DNA of 64,000 bases. Origin: Paenibacillus sp. LHD-117 (GTDB lineage: Bacteria; Bacillota; Bacilli; Paenibacillales; Paenibacillaceae). The DNA lies in contig NZ_JAVFVT010000006.1 of the NCBI RefSeq assembly GCF_030929555.1, positions 62,001 to 126,000 on the forward strand. Reading direction: 5' to 3'. Of the stretch, positions 7,888 to 15,857 are shown in pieces. The notes under the pieces were generated by a model that was not told the DNA's origin, did not search any database, and saw only the letters and a program-made list of their open reading frames with translations. The translations under genes were made by a program, and so were the position numbers. Positions within the stretch are counted from its first letter, which is position 1. Each line of letters starts with the position of its first letter.

Positions 7888-9207
7888 ATGGGTAGTGGTA
7901 TAGGACTTAATTTAATCATGATCGCTTTGCTTATCTTCTTGACCGCTTTCTTCGTCGCGACCGAGTTCGCCATCGTCAAGGTGCGCACGAGCCGGATCGA
8001 TCAGCTGGTGCTGGAAGGACGGAAGAACGCACTTGCCGTACGGAAGGTAACAAGCAATCTGGATGCTTACTTGTCCGCCTGTCAGCTGGGGATTACGATT
8101 ACCGCCCTGGGCCTCGGTTTCCTGGGGGAACCGACAGTGGAAGAAATACTTTTACCCTTATTCGAAGGCGCGCAGCTAAGCGACGCCCTTAGCCATGGTT
8201 TATCCATCGCGATCGCATTTGTTGTCATTACGTTCATCCACGTCGTCGTAGGCGAGCTCGCGCCGAAGTCGTGGGCTATCCAGAAGGCCGAAGCGGTCAC
8301 GTTCCTGACGGCCAAGCCGATTATTTTTTTCCACAAGCTGATGTTCCCGTTCATCTGGCTGCTTAACGGCTCGGCGAACGCGCTCGTGCGCATGTTCGGC
8401 CTCAAGCCGATGAAGGAACACGAAGAAGCCCATACCGAAGAAGAGATTCAGATCATCTTGAACGAGAGCTTCCAAAGCGGCATGATCAACAACACCGAAT
8501 ACGGGTACGTAAGCCGTATCTTCGCGTTCGACGAGCTGCTGGCCAAAGAAATTATGGTGCCTCGTACCGATATGATTTGTCTATATACGAATAACTCGCT
8601 GAAGGAAAACCTGGAAATTATCCGCAAGGAACAATATACGAGGTTCCCCGTCGCTCTCGAAAGCAAGGACAATATCGTAGGCATGATCAATACGAAACAG
8701 CTGTTCCTGTCCTACGAAGAAAATAAGGAATTCGATTTCAAAAAGCTGATCCATCCCGTGCTTAGCGTATCCGAGGTCACTCCGGTTAAGATGCTGCTGA
8801 AGCGGATGCAGCTGGAACGCGTTCATATCGCGATCTTGGTCGACGAGTATGGCGGCACTTCCGGCCTCATTACGATCGAGGATATTCTCGAAGAGATCGT
8901 CGGCGAGATCCGCGACGAATTCGATGCCGACGAACGGAAGGAAATCGAACAGCTTGCCGACAATTGTTATTTGCTGGACGGGAAGGTGCTTCTGGACGAA
9001 CTGGAAGCGCTCGCCGGCAAACATTTCGACGAAGAAGACGTGGACACGATCGGCGGCTGGCTGTATAGCAAGCTCCACGATCCGAAGCCCGGCAAGGAAT
9101 ACCATCACGAGAATTTGAAGTTCATCATCCGCGAAACAAGCAAAAACCGAATTCGCAAGGTCGAGATGTTAATCGAACAAGCCGAGCTGGAAGGCGAAAC
9201 GGCCTAA
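7888..9207 (+). CDS. CNNM/CorC (HlyC) family transporter with CBS domains
   Basis: A 439-residue protein. Residues 1-190 are a DUF21 (CNNM) membrane domain with four hydrophobic helices, including the ATEFAIVKVR and SACQLGITITALGLGFLGEP segments typical of the family. Residues 215-335 are a CBS pair (MVPRTDMI and the LVDEYGGTSGLITIEDILEE motif), and residues 350-435 a CorC_HlyC domain. Family members export Mg2+ or related cations (CorB/MpfA) and the CBS pair senses nucleotides; the old hemolysin name is misleading. The ATG at 7888 is preceded by a weak AAGGG-type site. It stands alone, between the divergent DUF1836 gene and a bidirectional terminator. Confidence 0.9.
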   Translation: MGSGIGLNLIMIALLIFLTAFFVATEFAIVKVRTSRIDQLVLEGRKNALAVRKVTSNLDAYLSACQLGITITALGLGFLGEPTVEEILLPLFEGAQLSDALSHGLSIAIAFVVITFIHVVVGELAPKSWAIQKAEAVTFLTAKPIIFFHKLMFPFIWLLNGSANALVRMFGLKPMKEHEEAHTEEEIQIILNESFQSGMINNTEYGYVSRIFAFDELLAKEIMVPRTDMICLYTNNSLKENLEIIRKEQYTRFPVALESKDNIVGMINTKQLFLSYEENKEFDFKKLIHPVLSVSEVTPVKMLLKRMQLERVHIAILVDEYGGTSGLITIEDILEEIVGEIRDEFDADERKEIEQLADNCYLLDGKVLLDELEALAGKHFDEEDVDTIGGWLYSKLHDPKPGKEYHHENLKFIIRETSKNRIRKVEMLIEQAELEGETA

Positions 9208-9222
9208 TAAATCATAAGAAAT

Positions 9223-9270
9223 AACGGGGCTGTCCCGGTTGGTCTAAACGACCTGGGACAGCCCCGTTTT
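9223..9270. terminator. bidirectional terminator
   Basis: AACGGGGCTGTCCCGG and CCTGGGACAGCCCCGTTTT form a ~16-bp stem flanked by A residues on one side and T residues on the other. It serves the convergent CNNM and flavin-oxidoreductase genes. Confidence 0.9.
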
Positions 9271-9279
9271 ATGTTGTTG

Positions 9280-9786
9280 TTAACCTCTGGGCGATTCGTT
9301 CTCCTTCGCGGTCAGCTGTCTTACATTCAGCTTGAATACCGCCGTCTTGCTCCCCATGGACGATCTGTACCTCTCGACATGGCTCTTCGCTAGCCGCTCA
9401 CGATGGAAGCCTGGAGCGTACTTGTCCAGCATGGCCTGCATCGCCGCCGTCGCCTCTTCCAAATCGCCGACCGGCTCTACCCTGCCGAATGCCATGACGC
9501 TCATATACGCGGTGTCCGTATGAGCCGGAACGGGATGCGGAAGCGTTCCGTAAGCTTCGCTGACCGTGACGCAAGCTTCCGGGTTACGTCCGATCACCTC
9601 CATCTTACGCCCCTCCTCCGCTGCATGGAAGTAAAACGATCCGTCCGTCCAAACAAAATTCAGCGGCACTACATAAGGAAACTCCCCATCCGCCAGTCCA
9701 AGGAACGCGATTTGTGCTTCTTTCAAAAAAGTCTCGATTCTGGTTTCGTCCGTACATAATCGTTTGCTCATGCGAACGGTAAACAT
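9280..9786 (-). CDS. pyridoxamine 5'-phosphate oxidase-like flavoprotein (NimA type)
   Basis: A 168-residue split-barrel protein. The pattern AFLGLADGEFPYVVPLNFVW followed by FYFHAAEEGRKMEVI matches the FMN-binding split barrel of the NimA/PNPOx-like family, which is often annotated as nitroimidazole resistance or as a putative flavin oxidoreductase. The substrate is unknown. ATG 9786 has GGGGAG six bases upstream. It is divergent from a MocR-type PLP regulator. NimA-like genes next to MocR genes are common in Firmicutes, which suggests the regulator controls this gene and that both relate to B6 or amine chemistry. That is inference. Confidence 0.85.
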   Translation of the reverse strand: MFTVRMSKRLCTDETRIETFLKEAQIAFLGLADGEFPYVVPLNFVWTDGSFYFHAAEEGRKMEVIGRNPEACVTVSEAYGTLPHPVPAHTDTAYMSVMAFGRVEPVGDLEEATAAMQAMLDKYAPGFHRERLAKSHVERYRSSMGSKTAVFKLNVRQLTAKENESPRG

Positions 9787-9893
9787 CGGCCTCTCCCCTT
9801 TTCAACAACGTTGTTCATATGTTACTGTCAATATATACGAGTTTTGTCATTATCAAAAGTGACAGATTTCATCAATATCAAGGGGACAAATTA
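9787..9893. promoter_or_regulatory. intergenic control region between NimA-like and MocR genes
   Basis: This 107-bp divergent promoter region carries a perfect 12-bp palindrome AACAACGTTGTT (9804-9815), and a CTGTCA element mirrored by TGACAG about 30 bp away (roughly 9826-9866) with another GTCA in between. MocR/PdxR regulators bind repeated short elements in such divergent regions, so these are the candidate operators. AGGGGA at 9881-9886 is the ribosome site of the regulator. Confidence 0.5.
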
Positions 9894-11351
9894 ATGATTT
9901 TATCCATGACGCCGCTATTGAACAAACATTCCGACACACCTATTTATGATCAACTATATCGTTATATTAGAGAAAACATCGAAAACGGCAAGCTGCCGAG
10001 CGGCGGAAAGCTGCCCGCCATCCGCCCATTGGCTCAACATTTGAACGTGAGCAAAAATACGGTGGAAGCCGCCTACGGCCAGCTCCTCGCCGAAGGTTAT
10101 GTCGAAAGCAGGGAACGCGGCGGATACGTGATTCAACCCATTGAGCAATTATGGAACTTGACGGGGAGAGACATTCCTGAAAGCATGAGACATTCTTTCT
10201 CGTCCATTCAACCATCGTCAGAAGCCGACCGACTGGAGCACCACATTCCGCTTCCATACGAATTCCGTTATGGCGATATCGCCTTCGACCGGTTCCCTCA
10301 AGAAGTCTGGAAATCATGCCTGACGCAAGCGATCTCCGATGCAGTCGAGACCGCTCCCTACGGCATTTTAGGTTACGGGGACCGGCTTGGCCACATCGGG
10401 CTTCGAGAAGAACTTGCGCATTATGTTTACCAAGCCAGAGGAGCGGCCGTCGACGCCAACCAAATCTTCGTCTGCGCTGGAACGCAATACGCCGTCAGCC
10501 TTCTCGTGCAGTTGCTTCGGCTGCGCGAGGGCGTCTTCGCGATGGAGGAGCCCGGTTATCACGGAGTCAAAACCGTCCTTCGCGGCATGGATTGCCGCGT
10601 TGCGCCTATCCCAGTCGAGAGCGACGGGATCGACGTGTCGGCGCTGGGCCGGACGGATGCTTCCATCGTATACGTCACCCCTTCGCATCAATTCCCGCTC
10701 GGTATGGTCATGTCCGTCGAGAAGCGACTCCGCTTGCTGAAGTGGGCATCGGCCAATGATGCTCTCATTCTCGAAGACGATTACGACAGCGAGTTCCGGT
10801 ACGGAAGCCGCCCCGTTCCGTCTTTGAAGGCGCTTGATACGGATGACCGCGTCATCTATATGGGCACCTTGTCGAAAGCTTTTTTGCCGGGCGCCAGGCT
10901 CAGCTATGTCATTATGCCAAGAAGGCTGGTCCCGCTTATGAAGGAGAGGCTAGCCAATTACAGCGGCTCAGTCTCCCCCATGATCCAGCAGGCGGTATGG
11001 CTGTTCATGAAACAAGGCCATTACGGCAGGCACATCAGGCGGATGCGGCGCATATATCAAGCCAGATACCGGGCGCTAACCGAATCCATCGCGGAAATAA
11101 TGGGCAATCGGGCCGAGATCGTCGGCGACAAGTCGGGCATGCACATTCTCTTGCGGGTAGCCGGGCGGGAAAGCTCCGAATTGATTCGATTGGCGGAGAG
11201 CGCGGGCTGCATGATTTTTTCGGCCGCAAAACATTGGGATGAATCGAATACGGATGCGCTGGAATTCGTTATACTTGGTTTCGGCGGCATGGACGAAGCT
11301 GCGCTGAGGGAAGGGGTTCGAAGACTGGGCGAAGCGTGGTTTCCGGCCTAG
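9894..11351 (+). CDS. MocR/PdxR-type transcriptional regulator (GntR HTH fused to PLP aminotransferase fold)
   Basis: A 485-residue two-domain regulator. Residues 15-80 are a GntR winged helix (PIYDQLYRYIRENIENGKL, then LAQHLNVSKNTVEAAY). Residues 115-480 are a fold-type-I aminotransferase domain with the PLP lysine Lys328 in GTLSKAFLPGARL and the cofactor Asp in LEDDYDSEFRYGS. Family members sense PLP or an aldimine and control vitamin B6, GABA or other amine genes. ATG 9894 is chosen over the open-frame start at 9819 because AAGGGGA precedes it by seven bases and the upstream stretch holds likely operators. The likely target is the divergent NimA-like gene. Confidence 0.9.
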   Translation: MILSMTPLLNKHSDTPIYDQLYRYIRENIENGKLPSGGKLPAIRPLAQHLNVSKNTVEAAYGQLLAEGYVESRERGGYVIQPIEQLWNLTGRDIPESMRHSFSSIQPSSEADRLEHHIPLPYEFRYGDIAFDRFPQEVWKSCLTQAISDAVETAPYGILGYGDRLGHIGLREELAHYVYQARGAAVDANQIFVCAGTQYAVSLLVQLLRLREGVFAMEEPGYHGVKTVLRGMDCRVAPIPVESDGIDVSALGRTDASIVYVTPSHQFPLGMVMSVEKRLRLLKWASANDALILEDDYDSEFRYGSRPVPSLKALDTDDRVIYMGTLSKAFLPGARLSYVIMPRRLVPLMKERLANYSGSVSPMIQQAVWLFMKQGHYGRHIRRMRRIYQARYRALTESIAEIMGNRAEIVGDKSGMHILLRVAGRESSELIRLAESAGCMIFSAAKHWDESNTDALEFVILGFGGMDEAALREGVRRLGEAWFPA

Positions 11352-11406
11352 CCGGAACCGCGGAAATTTCGTTTGTTTTCAGAAAATTAGAACTTCAAAA
11401 AATGGC

Positions 11407-11436
11407 TTGCATTCAAAATCGAATTTGTGCAATAAT
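11407..11436 (+). promoter_or_regulatory. sigma-A promoter of tRNA-Thr/tRNA-Pro
   Basis: TTGCAT (11407-11412) and AATAAT (11431-11436) are separated by 18 bp. They lie 40 bases before tRNA-Thr, in an AT-rich island after the MocR gene. Confidence 0.6.
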
Positions 11437-11475
11437 ATGTCTTGTGCCAAGGAAATAAAGCAAAATACACAACGT

Positions 11476-11551
<76 letters not shown>

Positions 11552-11560
11552 TCTTTACCC

Positions 11561-11637
11561 CGGGACGTAGCTCAGCTTGGTAGAGCACCTGGTTTGGGAC
11601 CAGGGGGTCGCATGTTCAAATCGTGTCGTCCCGACCA
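11561..11637 (+). tRNA. tRNA-Pro (anticodon TGG)
   Basis: A complete cloverleaf: acceptor CGGGACG/CGTCCCG, anticodon loop TTTGGGA with TGG, T-loop GTTCAAATC. CCA is encoded. It is co-transcribed with tRNA-Thr. Confidence 0.97.
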
Positions 11638-11670
11638 TGTTTGAGACATTAGGAAATACATAATAACAGA

Positions 11671-11707
11671 GACTCTTCGCTTAAATCAGGCGGAGGGTCT
11701 TTTTTCA
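11671..11707 (+). terminator. terminator of the tRNA-Thr/tRNA-Pro unit
   Basis: AGACTCTTCGC pairs with GCGGAGGGTCT, including G-U pairs, and is followed by a T6 run. Confidence 0.8.
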
Positions 11708-11718
11708 TTGTACGGTTG

Positions 11719-11751
11719 AAAAAACAATAAAACCAGGCATCTCGCCTGGCT
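11719..11751 (-). terminator. terminator of the 40-residue membrane peptide gene
   Basis: Read on the minus strand, GCCAGGC-GAGAT-GCCTGG is followed by TTTTATTGTTTTTTC. It lies 17 bases beyond the stop of the small gene at 11768, which supports that gene being a transcribed unit. Confidence 0.75.
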
Positions 11752-11767
11752 TTACCGTGAACCGCAT

Positions 11768-11890
11768 CTATTTATCCGCGTCATCCCATTTTCTCGAATA
11801 CGCTTTTTTGGTCACCCATAGGGTAACCCACGTCACCAACGCGATAATGATCGCCGAAAAGATCCACACGGAAGCAGGCACGTTGCCCAT
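11768..11890 (-). CDS. 40-residue single-pass membrane peptide
   Basis: A short gene: ATG at 11890 preceded by GGGAGGG at a 7-base spacing, 40 codons, TAG, then a strong terminator on the same strand. The peptide starts MGNVPASVW, has one hydrophobic helix (IFSAIIIALVTWVTLWV, about residues 10-26) and a basic then acidic tail (TKKAYSRKWDDADK). That looks like an N-out or accessory single-pass protein of the sort that accompanies larger membrane complexes. I do not recognise the family. No partner gene is adjacent: tRNAs lie on one side and cse60 on the other. Confidence 0.7.
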   Translation of the reverse strand: MGNVPASVWIFSAIIIALVTWVTLWVTKKAYSRKWDDADK

Positions 11891-12018
11891 AAGCCAACCC
11901 TCCCTTCTCATTCTTCCTATAGTATCACAACTTGTTTCGTATTGGATACCGGATGGCGATCGGTTAGAATAGAGTTCGGCAACTGTTCACATCTATCCCG
12001 AAAAAGGAGGAATCGTTT

Positions 12019-12228
12019 ATGGATTTTAAGCTGGATCTTATCGAAACGAAGGTCGAATTTTTTGAAGCCGCCGATCTAAAGTCGCTGGAGGCGCAAATCG
12101 AGCGCGCGATCGAGATCAACAAGGCGCTTATGCTTGACGTACATGCCGTGTCGCACCAGGTCGCAGCGAATCCCCGAACGGAGAAGCTGCAATACAGCGC
12201 GGTCGTTCATTTCAAAATCAAGCGGTAG
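12019..12228 (+). CDS. cse60: sporulation protein Cse60
   Basis: A 69-residue acidic-basic protein that matches the Cse60 family in length and pattern, with an N-terminal KVEFFEAADLKSLEAQI stretch and C-terminal YSAVVHFKIKR strands. AAAGGAGG lies nine bases before the ATG. In B. subtilis cse60 is a sigma-E-controlled mother-cell gene of unknown function. The upstream 120 bases hold no obvious sigma-E promoter that I can be sure of. The neighbours (small membrane peptide, AraC gene) are unrelated. Confidence 0.8.
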   Translation: MDFKLDLIETKVEFFEAADLKSLEAQIERAIEINKALMLDVHAVSHQVAANPRTEKLQYSAVVHFKIKR

Positions 12229-12248
12229 CGCCGGCAATTCGTTAACCG

Positions 12249-13109
12249 CTACAGCTTCAGCCGATATTGATGCGGCGATATGCCCATGATTCGCTTGAAC
12301 AGCTGGATAAAATAAGACGCGTTCGGCAATCCGACCTGTTCTCCGATCCGCTCGACCGACTGATTCGAGGACTGCAGCAGGCTGCAAGCCTGCTGGATGC
12401 GCCTCGCAGCCAAATAACCCGTTATGCTGCTGCCTGTCTCTTGCCGGAACAGCCTAGACAAATAGGAGCCCGACATGTGCAGCTCGCCGGCGAGCTTGTC
12501 CAGTTGGAACGGCTCCCGGTAATGACGCTCGATCCAGGCCATAATCTGCTCGGATTGCCGAATCGGCTTCATGCGTCTCTCCTGGTTCGCCCCCATCGTT
12601 TCTCGTTGAATCACGGACAACAGCTGCAGAAGAAACAATGCCGCATGTTCTCCTTCCCCGCTGACGCCTGCCTCTTGCACGCCAGATTGGAAAGCGGCTG
12701 CCACGCTCTCCGTCTCCGGTTGCATCGCCGCCAAATCAAGCCCTTGCTCAAACATAAACCCTTTTCTCATCCGCGTGAAGACATCCTTTAAGGTTGGAAA
12801 CGGGCCCATATAGCTCTCCATGTATGCCGGATCGAAATGAATCACGCTTCTTTCATACGGATTGTCCTCGTCGATTTCCGCGTATACTTTGTGCAGCTGA
12901 TACGGCAAAAAATAAAAAAGCATGCCCGGCCGCAGCTCATATGTCTTCTGATTAACGATGACGACTCCGCTCCCCCGGTGAACCAGCAGCATTTCGAAGC
13001 CCCAGTGCCAGTGATAATAGCCGTCGAACGGCTGCTGCGTCAAAGTCCGATGCGACCATAGGAACGGCTTGCCGTGCGGGTTCAATGATTTATAAAACAA
13101 ATCCTTCAT
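12249..13109 (-). CDS. AraC-family transcriptional regulator
   Basis: A 286-residue regulator. The N-terminal half is a cupin-like sugar-sensing domain (YHWHWGFEMLLVHRGSG, then LRPGMLFYFLPYQLHKV). The last ~100 residues are two helix-turn-helix motifs (LAGELHMSGSYLSRLFRQ and IGEQVGLPNASYFIQLFKR). The ATG at 13109 has GGAG nine bases upstream; the frame extends ten codons further without support. It is divergent from a GH88 hydrolase gene. The -10 of that gene lacks a good -35, as expected of an activator-dependent promoter. The likely inducer is an unsaturated uronic oligosaccharide, by inference from GH88. Confidence 0.9.
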   Translation of the reverse strand: MKDLFYKSLNPHGKPFLWSHRTLTQQPFDGYYHWHWGFEMLLVHRGSGVVIVNQKTYELRPGMLFYFLPYQLHKVYAEIDEDNPYERSVIHFDPAYMESYMGPFPTLKDVFTRMRKGFMFEQGLDLAAMQPETESVAAAFQSGVQEAGVSGEGEHAALFLLQLLSVIQRETMGANQERRMKPIRQSEQIMAWIERHYREPFQLDKLAGELHMSGSYLSRLFRQETGSSITGYLAARRIQQACSLLQSSNQSVERIGEQVGLPNASYFIQLFKRIMGISPHQYRLKL

Positions 13110-13198
13110 GCAGCCATCTCCGATACGTCCAAGGATCACAAGTCAATCCAACAACATTTTTATCCATTGTACCGCAACTTTCAGCTTTTGTCAGACGC

Positions 13199-13225
13199 TA
13201 TAATGAATGCATGTAACCCTTTACA
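13199..13225 (+). promoter_or_regulatory. GH88 promoter -10 and cre-like operator
   Basis: A consensus -10 TATAAT (13199-13204) has no recognisable -35 at 16-18 bp. Just downstream, TGTAACCCTTTACA (13212-13225) is a perfect TGTAA/TTACA inverted repeat that differs from the CcpA cre consensus only at the central CG. It lies 31 bases before the GH88 start. Confidence 0.5.
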
Positions 13226-13256
13226 ATCGATGCTCGACAAGGAGGCTGCAACGAAT

Positions 13257-14375
13257 ATGATGGATCAGGCGTACAAGGAAAAAATATTGCTTCGATTAAC
13301 GGACAAGGTTGAAGCCATGATTGGGAAAATCGGAGATAAATCCCCTCATGTCGCCAGGGAAGACGGAGTTTACGACGACATGCGCCATAGCTGGTGGACA
13401 TCCGGCTTCTGGCCGGGAATGTTATGGCTTATGTATGACGTGACGGGCAAGGAGACATTCAAAGATGCGGTATGGGACTGGGATGCCAAGCTGGAGCAAT
13501 GTTTCTCGGAGCATCCGGTCGCTCTGCACCATGACGTCGGATTTCAATTCCTGCCGACGGCGGTCATCAAACATGAATTGACGGGCGACAAGGAAGGATT
13601 AAGAATCGGACTGAAAGCCGCGAACTACTTGGCCGGAAGATTTAATATCGAGGGAAGTTTCATCCGTGCGTGGAATACGGAGAATGCGGTAGGATGGGCG
13701 ATCGTGGACTGCTTAATGAATATCCCGCTGCTGTTCTGGGCGAGCCGCGTGACCGGAGATCCCCGCTACAAACATATTGCCGTCCGCCATGCGGATACGT
13801 TCCTGAAGCACGCAATCCGCGAGGACGGCTCGGTCTGCCATATATTATCGTTTGATCCGGAGACAGGCGTCTTCATCGAGCCGATCGGCGGCCAAGGATT
13901 ATCCGGCGACTCCGCTTGGAGCCGCGGCAATGCTTGGGCGCTGCACGGCCTCTCGATCGCCTGCCGCTGCACCGGCGAGGATCGGTATTTGCAAGCGGCG
14001 AAACGCGTCGCGCATTATTTCGTCGCCGCGCTGCCGGAGGATCATGTTCCGTACTGGGACTTCCGCGCGGACGCGATCGACGGCGAACCCCGCGATACGT
14101 CCGCGGGCGCCATCGCCGCATCAGGCCTGCTCGAACTGGCGGAGCTTGTGCCGGCGGTCGAACGCCGCATCTACGCGGGCGCGGCCGAACGGATCCTTTT
14201 TTCGCTCAGCGAAAATTACGCGACCTGGGCTAAGCCGGAGCATGAAGCGATACTGCTCGAGGGAACCGGAAATAAACCGGCCGATCAGAACATAAACGTG
14301 TCGCTCATTTACGGAGACTACTACTTCGCCGAAGCGTTCGCGAAGCTGAACGGGTGGAATCATCGCATTTTTTAA
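13257..14375 (+). CDS. glycoside hydrolase family 88 / YteR-type unsaturated glucuronyl hydrolase
   Basis: A 372-residue intracellular enzyme (no signal peptide) with an alpha/alpha-barrel pattern. Visible landmarks are SGFWPGMLWLMYDVTG (about residues 47-62), HHDVGFQF with the likely catalytic Asp, and GDSAWSRGNAWALHG. Family members hydrate the C4-C5 double bond of the unsaturated uronic acid left by polysaccharide lyases and release the sugar. The ATG at 13257 follows AAGGAGG by 11 bases; the open frame from 13167 covers the promoter and is rejected. The divergent AraC gene is its probable activator. No lyase or transporter is adjacent, so the oligosaccharide must arrive by another system. 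Confidence 0.88.
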   Translation: MMDQAYKEKILLRLTDKVEAMIGKIGDKSPHVAREDGVYDDMRHSWWTSGFWPGMLWLMYDVTGKETFKDAVWDWDAKLEQCFSEHPVALHHDVGFQFLPTAVIKHELTGDKEGLRIGLKAANYLAGRFNIEGSFIRAWNTENAVGWAIVDCLMNIPLLFWASRVTGDPRYKHIAVRHADTFLKHAIREDGSVCHILSFDPETGVFIEPIGGQGLSGDSAWSRGNAWALHGLSIACRCTGEDRYLQAAKRVAHYFVAALPEDHVPYWDFRADAIDGEPRDTSAGAIAASGLLELAELVPAVERRIYAGAAERILFSLSENYATWAKPEHEAILLEGTGNKPADQNINVSLIYGDYYFAEAFAKLNGWNHRIF

Positions 14376-14392
14376 ATTAAACCATCATTTAA

Positions 14393-14424
14393 GGCGCCGG
14401 ATCCTGTTCCGGCGCCCTTTTTTT
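14393..14424 (+). terminator. terminator of the GH88 gene
   Basis: GGCGCCGG and CCGGCGCC form a perfect 8-bp stem followed by T7. Confidence 0.9.
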
Positions 14425-14527
14425 GCGTTGGAGACCTCCTCCCGTTCTTCACTTCCTTCATCCGCTTGGTATGCCGGGTATCACTCGATGGAAATAATGG
14501 ATAAAAAGTTGTTCAAGGAGCCGCATC

Positions 14528-15857
14528 ATGACGATCCTGCAAGCACTAAAAACGAGAGCAAGCATGAATGCCGACCTGCTCTGCCAGCGCGTTACGTTAT
14601 CCACCATGCAGGTCGAGATCATCGGCTTCACGTCGCTCGTCGATTATTCCGCCACGCTTCGCCACCTCCAGCAGCAGGTGCATCAAGACGTCGGCATCGG
14701 ACTTCCCGAGGAATCGATCATGGCGAATTTGGGCGTGATCGTACATGATCCGACGGTAGAAGATCTGTTCGACTCCATCCTTGGCGGACATCTGGTCGCT
14801 TGGTTCGAGCAGACCGGACGATTCCTGCTTATCTCCCCCGTCTCGCGAACGTTAACTCGTTCGATCGAACCACCAACGACCGAGAACGTGCTTCGAGGAT
14901 CGATCAGTGCGTTCGTCGAGGACATCGATACGAATATCGGGCTAATCCGTAAACATATGGCATCCGAAAAGCTGCGCTCCAGAAACTTCCACATGGGTAC
15001 CGAGCAGCAAAAACGGGTCGTGCTCCTTTATAAGGAAGGCTGCGTAGATCCGTCTTTGACAGAAGCGATCGTTCGCCGAATAGAGGAACAAGCCGGCCGC
15101 GAGGTCCAAAACTTGCAGCAACTTTCTATGGCTATGGGGTTCTCCAAATGGTCGATCGTCACCAGATTCAATACGTCGGAGCTGCCGCAAGAGGCAGAAT
15201 TCGCATTGAGTAGCGGCAAAGCGGTACTGCTTCTGGACAGGATGCCGTTCGCCATCATTTTGCCCAGCCTCCTATGGGATATGTTCGCCGCCCAGAACGA
15301 CCGCAACTTTCCGGTTATCTTCATGTATTTGATCCGCTTCCTGCGCGTCATCGGCGTCCTCACGAATACGATCATACCCGGCTTGTACGTCGCACTGGTT
15401 TCGGTTAATCCCGACGTGCTGCGGATCGAACTTGCCTTATCCATCGCCAAGAGCCGCGTGGATGTTCCCTACCCCTCCTTGGTGGAGACGTTGCTGCTGT
15501 TAATTATTTTGGAATTGATCCTTGAGGCGAGCATCCGGCTGCCGAACAGCATCGGTCCGACATTGACCATGGTCGGAGGCATAATTCTAGGCCAGGCCGT
15601 CGTTAGCGCGAAGCTCGTGAGCAATCTGCTCATTATCATACTGGCGGCAACAACGATCTCAAGCTCTGCCGTCGTGGGATTCCAGAATTCGTTATGTGCG
15701 TTTGTTCAAATATCTGCTGCTCGTCTTATCCGCAATTTACGGCGTGCTGGGGCTGCTGTCGGGACTCGTTATCGTATGCGCCTATCTTGCCAGCATTACT
15801 TCCTTCGGCATCCCTTATTTGAATCTTCCGAAACCGAAAGGTGAATCGAATGGTTAA
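14528..15857 (+). pseudogene. gerKA: spore germination protein GerKA (GerA family), frameshifted near the 3' end
   Basis: A GerA-family subunit of the inner-membrane germinant receptor. Residues 1-240 are the soluble N-terminal domain (VHDPTVEDLFDSILGGH, then LLYKEGCVDPSLTEAIVRRI) and are followed by five or so transmembrane helices (RFLRVIGVLTNTIIPGLYVAL, RLPNSIGPTLTMVGGIILGQA). After VVGFQNSL (about 15691-15700) the reading frame is lost: the annotated frame continues into a non-family tail ending at 15844. The +1 frame encodes RLFKYLLLVLSAIYGVLG and on through SFGIPYLNLPKP to a stop at 15857, exactly the expected GerKA C-terminus. The span of 1330 bases is one more than a multiple of three, so one extra base or two missing bases explain it. 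AAGGAG precedes the ATG by seven bases. Confidence 0.9.

Noticed and set aside
15680..15720. Programmed frameshifting in gerKA
   Set aside because: No slippery heptamer or downstream structure is visible, and GerA-family genes are not known to use it; mutation or error is simpler.
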